Shown here in pieces: positions 6,117 to 6,189 of a stretch of 6,189 nt of DNA (its first letter is position 1; every line of letters begins with the position of its first letter). The notes beneath the pieces were generated by a model. It saw only the letters and a program-made list of their open reading frames with translations. It was not told where the DNA came from and searched no databases. The position numbers were made by a program, and so were the translations under genes. Origin of the DNA: Bacteroidales bacterium (lineage in GTDB: Bacteria; Bacteroidota; Bacteroidia; Bacteroidales; S143-33); assembly GCA_027083655.1 (NCBI GenBank), contig JALWNS010000146.1, forward strand, positions 1 to 6,189. Reading direction: 5' to 3'.

Positions 6117-6189
6117 ATGAAGCTTTTTAAAAACTTTTCCCTCTTTGCCATATTAATATTTTTATTACCATCATGCTCCTCTAACGTAC
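6117..6189 (+). CDS. Lipoprotein, N-terminal signal peptide only (runs off right edge)
   Basis: ATG 6117 opens a frame of 24 codons to the edge of the window. It encodes a textbook lipoprotein signal peptide: Lys at 2 and 5, a hydrophobic core (LFAILIFLLP, 9-18), and a lipobox LPSC with the lipid-attached Cys at residue 20, followed by SSN. The mature protein is outside the window, so its function cannot be told. It is divergent from the GlmU-like gene across a 98-base gap. I see no convincing plus-strand promoter in that gap. Confidence 0.7.
   Translation, partial: MKLFKNFSLFAILIFLLPSCSSNV

Overview
The window reads as ordinary chromosomal DNA from a member of the Bacteroidota. The evidence is the gene content: a DUF3127 protein, the Bacteroidota-type GlmU-like protein with an LPLTFTRP motif, a membrane protein of a family I associate with this phylum, and an FKBP lipoprotein. 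Regulation agrees. Three gene starts are preceded by the Bacteroidota -7 element TAnnTTTG, and strong Shine-Dalgarno sequences are mostly absent. The DNA is moderately AT-rich and uses the standard genetic code. I cannot name a genus.

Layout. Positions 1-284 (minus strand) hold the N-terminal 94 residues of an unrecognised protein that runs off the left edge. Positions 285-378 are a compact divergent promoter region in which two oppositely facing promoters interleave. A tight three-gene operon follows on the plus strand, with gaps of only 5 and 8 bases: a membrane-anchored protein (379-897), an FKBP-type peptidyl-prolyl isomerase lipoprotein (903-1601), and an OB-fold-like DUF3127 protein with an acidic, SSB-like tail (1610-2110). 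A perfect 17-bp hairpin ends this operon. A second, weaker hairpin lies where the convergent ftsK transcript would end. ftsK (minus, 2336 to about 4784) encodes the septal DNA translocase, but its extreme 5' end is not in one open frame. Upstream, also on the minus strand, is the GlmU-like gene (4837-6018). The right edge carries the first 24 codons of a plus-strand lipoprotein (6117 onward).

How the genes fit together. The plus operon joins one inner-membrane protein, one exported folding factor and one presumed cytoplasmic OB-fold protein; the sequence shows no obvious shared pathway. FtsK (chromosome segregation at division) and the GlmU-like protein (presumed amino-sugar nucleotide supply for the envelope) are both cell-cycle or envelope housekeeping functions. 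FtsK has its own promoter signature.

I found no CRISPR array, RNA gene, mobile element or defence system, and nothing that looks like a new multi-gene system. The points most worth checking are the frame disruption at the start of ftsK and the SSB-like C-terminus of the DUF3127 protein.
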